Source: an uncultured Clostridia bacterium (lineage in GTDB: Bacteria; Bacillota; Clostridia; Oscillospirales; CAG-272). Taken from it: 31,769 nucleotides of DNA. The stretch lies in NCBI GenBank assembly GCA_904501715.1, contig CAJGCD010000012.1:1-31769 (forward strand), read 5' to 3'. A model generated the notes under the pieces. The model was not told the origin of the DNA. It worked only from the letters and a program-made list of their open reading frames with translations, and made no database searches. A program made the translations under genes and the position numbers. Positions within the stretch are counted from its first letter, which is position 1. Each line of letters starts with the position of its first letter. Below are positions 30,797-31,769 of this stretch, piece after piece.

Positions 30797-31312
30797 ATTA
30801 GCGCAAAAGATATGTTGGTCAATGAGGAGATCAAGCTGAAGGAAGTAAGGGTCATCGGTGTTGATGGCGAGGCAATCGGCATAATGAGCTCCGACGACGC
30901 ACTCAGGCTCGCTTATGACAAGGGCTACGATCTGGTCCTTATGGCTGCTCAGGCTCAGCCCCCCGTATGCCGTATAATGGATTACGGTAAATATCGCTTT
31001 GAACGCGATAAGAAGGAAAAGGAAGCCAAGAAGAAGCAGACTATCGAGCTTAAGGAAATTCAGCTTTCCTGCAGAATAGACACTCACGACTTTGAAACAA
31101 AGGTAAGACACGCTCAGAAATTCCTTGAGAGCGGTAACAAGGTCAGGGTAGTAATGCGCTTTAAGGGACGCGAAATGAGCCACATGGCAATAGGTCAGGA
31201 GATAATGCAGAGATTTCAGGACGCATGCTCCGAGCTTGGCAATGTGGATAAGGCACCCGTTCTCGACGGACGTCTGCTCTCAATGGTAATAGGTCCCGCA
31301 AAACAGAAATAA
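30797..31312 (+). CDS. infC: Translation initiation factor IF-3, AUU start
   Basis: A 171-residue IF-3, which binds the 30S subunit and checks start-codon pairing. The N-domain begins SAKDMLVNEEIKLKEVRVIG and ends near the YGKYRFERDKKEKEAKKK linker helix. The C-domain has IDTHDFETKVRHAQKFL and GNKVRVVMRFKGREM. The start is ATT at 30797-30799, 8 nt after GGAGGTG, giving the family N-terminus; an ATG at 30812 has no ribosome site and would cut the conserved SAKD segment. A rare AUU start lets IF-3 repress its own translation. rpmI and rplT follow. Confidence 0.93.
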   Translation: MSAKDMLVNEEIKLKEVRVIGVDGEAIGIMSSDDALRLAYDKGYDLVLMAAQAQPPVCRIMDYGKYRFERDKKEKEAKKKQTIELKEIQLSCRIDTHDFETKVRHAQKFLESGNKVRVVMRFKGREMSHMAIGQEIMQRFQDACSELGNVDKAPVLDGRLLSMVIGPAKQK

Positions 31313-31398
31313 TTTTGTTCATAATCAACGGAAGACCGTTATTTTATGATAGATGGGCGAAAGCCCCAGTCTGAATGAAAAAAAGGAGTAAACTTAAA

Positions 31399-31593
31399 AT
31401 GGGAAAGATCAAGACACATAAAGCATCTGCTAAAAGATTCTCTGTTACCGCTTCGGGTAAGGTAAAGATGGGACACTGCCATCACAGACATAACACAGGT
31501 CTTAAGACCGCGAAGAGAAAGAGACATCTTCGTTCCAGCGCAATCCTCAGCGAGTCTATGACCGCTAACATCAGAACACTTATCCAGAAATAA
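31399..31593 (+). CDS. rpmI: 50S ribosomal protein L35
   Basis: A 64-residue basic ribosomal protein with the family opening MGKIKTHKASAKRFSVTASG and the HCHHRHNTGLKTAKRKRHLR core. The start at 31399 follows AAGGAG; an upstream in-frame start at 31375 would add eight residues absent from the family. It is the middle gene of the infC-rpmI-rplT operon, with 86 bp after infC. Confidence 0.96.
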   Translation: MGKIKTHKASAKRFSVTASGKVKMGHCHHRHNTGLKTAKRKRHLRSSAILSESMTANIRTLIQK

Positions 31594-31621
31594 TCGAGAG
31601 TAACATAGGAGGGAATTTAAA

Positions 31622-31769
31622 ATGGCAAGAATCAAGGGCGCTATGATGACGCGCAAGAGAAGAAATAAAGTACTCAAGGCTGCGAAGGGCTACTGGGGCG
31701 CAAAGTCCAAGCACTTCAAGATGGCTAAGCAAGCCGTTCTCAAGAGCGGAAACTATGCTTTCGCAGGCA
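31622..31769 (+). CDS. rplT: 50S ribosomal protein L20, partial (cut by window end)
   Basis: The first 49 codons are present: MARIKGAMMTRKRRNKVLKA, then AKGYWGAKSKHFKMAKQAV. The ribosome site GGAGGG lies upstream of ATG 31622. L20 binds 23S rRNA early in assembly and, in Firmicutes, represses its own operon through the leader at 30641-30796. The gene continues beyond the window. Confidence 0.95.
   Translation, partial: MARIKGAMMTRKRRNKVLKAAKGYWGAKSKHFKMAKQAVLKSGNYAFAG

Noticed and set aside
30315..30839. 174-codon plus-strand frame over the infC leader
   Set aside because: No ribosome site, crosses two promoters and an attenuator, and has no recognisable domain.
1..31769. CRISPR array
   Set aside because: The repeats are dispersed, inverted and irregularly spaced; there are no regular spacers and no cas genes.

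Overview
The window looks like chromosome of a spore-forming, Gram-positive gut Clostridia, probably uncultured and near Oscillospirales or Christensenellales (lineage inferred). The basis is lon-engB linkage, scpA/scpB, a GerW-type sporulation protein next to a DUF2953 protein, a DacF-type carboxypeptidase, BspA-like leucine-rich repeats, strong GGAGG ribosome sites and TTGACA/TATAAT promoters. No rRNA, tRNA, CRISPR array or transposase gene was seen.

Layout. 1-1756: a phage-like regulatory cassette. An S24-type self-cleaving repressor faces a leftward two-gene unit (8-cysteine zinc protein and ArpU/sigma-like protein) across two overlapping promoters that point at each other, with three operator-like 17-mers. 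1810-5343: an orphan strong promoter, then an ABC-F ATPase, mtnN and luxS (activated methyl cycle, AI-2). 6003-9977: leftward mglB-mglA-mglC sugar uptake genes, divergent from a Gfo/Idh/MocA dehydrogenase (10228-11310). 11827-13604: recA-recX. 14040-16511: a GLUG-type surface protein whose natural ATG is out of frame by one base in a poly-A tract. 17182-29847: a long leftward block of lon, engB, histidine phosphatase, lysA, site-2 protease, scpA, scpB, DUF2953, gerW, dacF, rluB, a GNAT-like protein, an LRR lipoprotein and a small RHH-like protein. 29848-30796: a long intergenic region with a four-hairpin element, a candidate small RNA and an attenuated leader. 30797 to end: infC (AUU start), rpmI and partial rplT.

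The intergenic DNA is unusually rich in repeats. Eight MITE-like elements with inverted-repeat arms fall only between genes. One pair with nearly identical cores lies inverted 16.9 kb apart, and another pair is inverted 5.6 kb apart. A separate 11-bp-stem hairpin repeat occurs four times, each 27-47 nt upstream of a start codon and always in the same orientation to the gene.

The most interesting candidates are the RecA-responsive-looking promoter switch without a visible prophage, the start-proximal poly-A frameshift, the gene-oriented 5'-leader hairpin family, and the small RNA between lon and infC.
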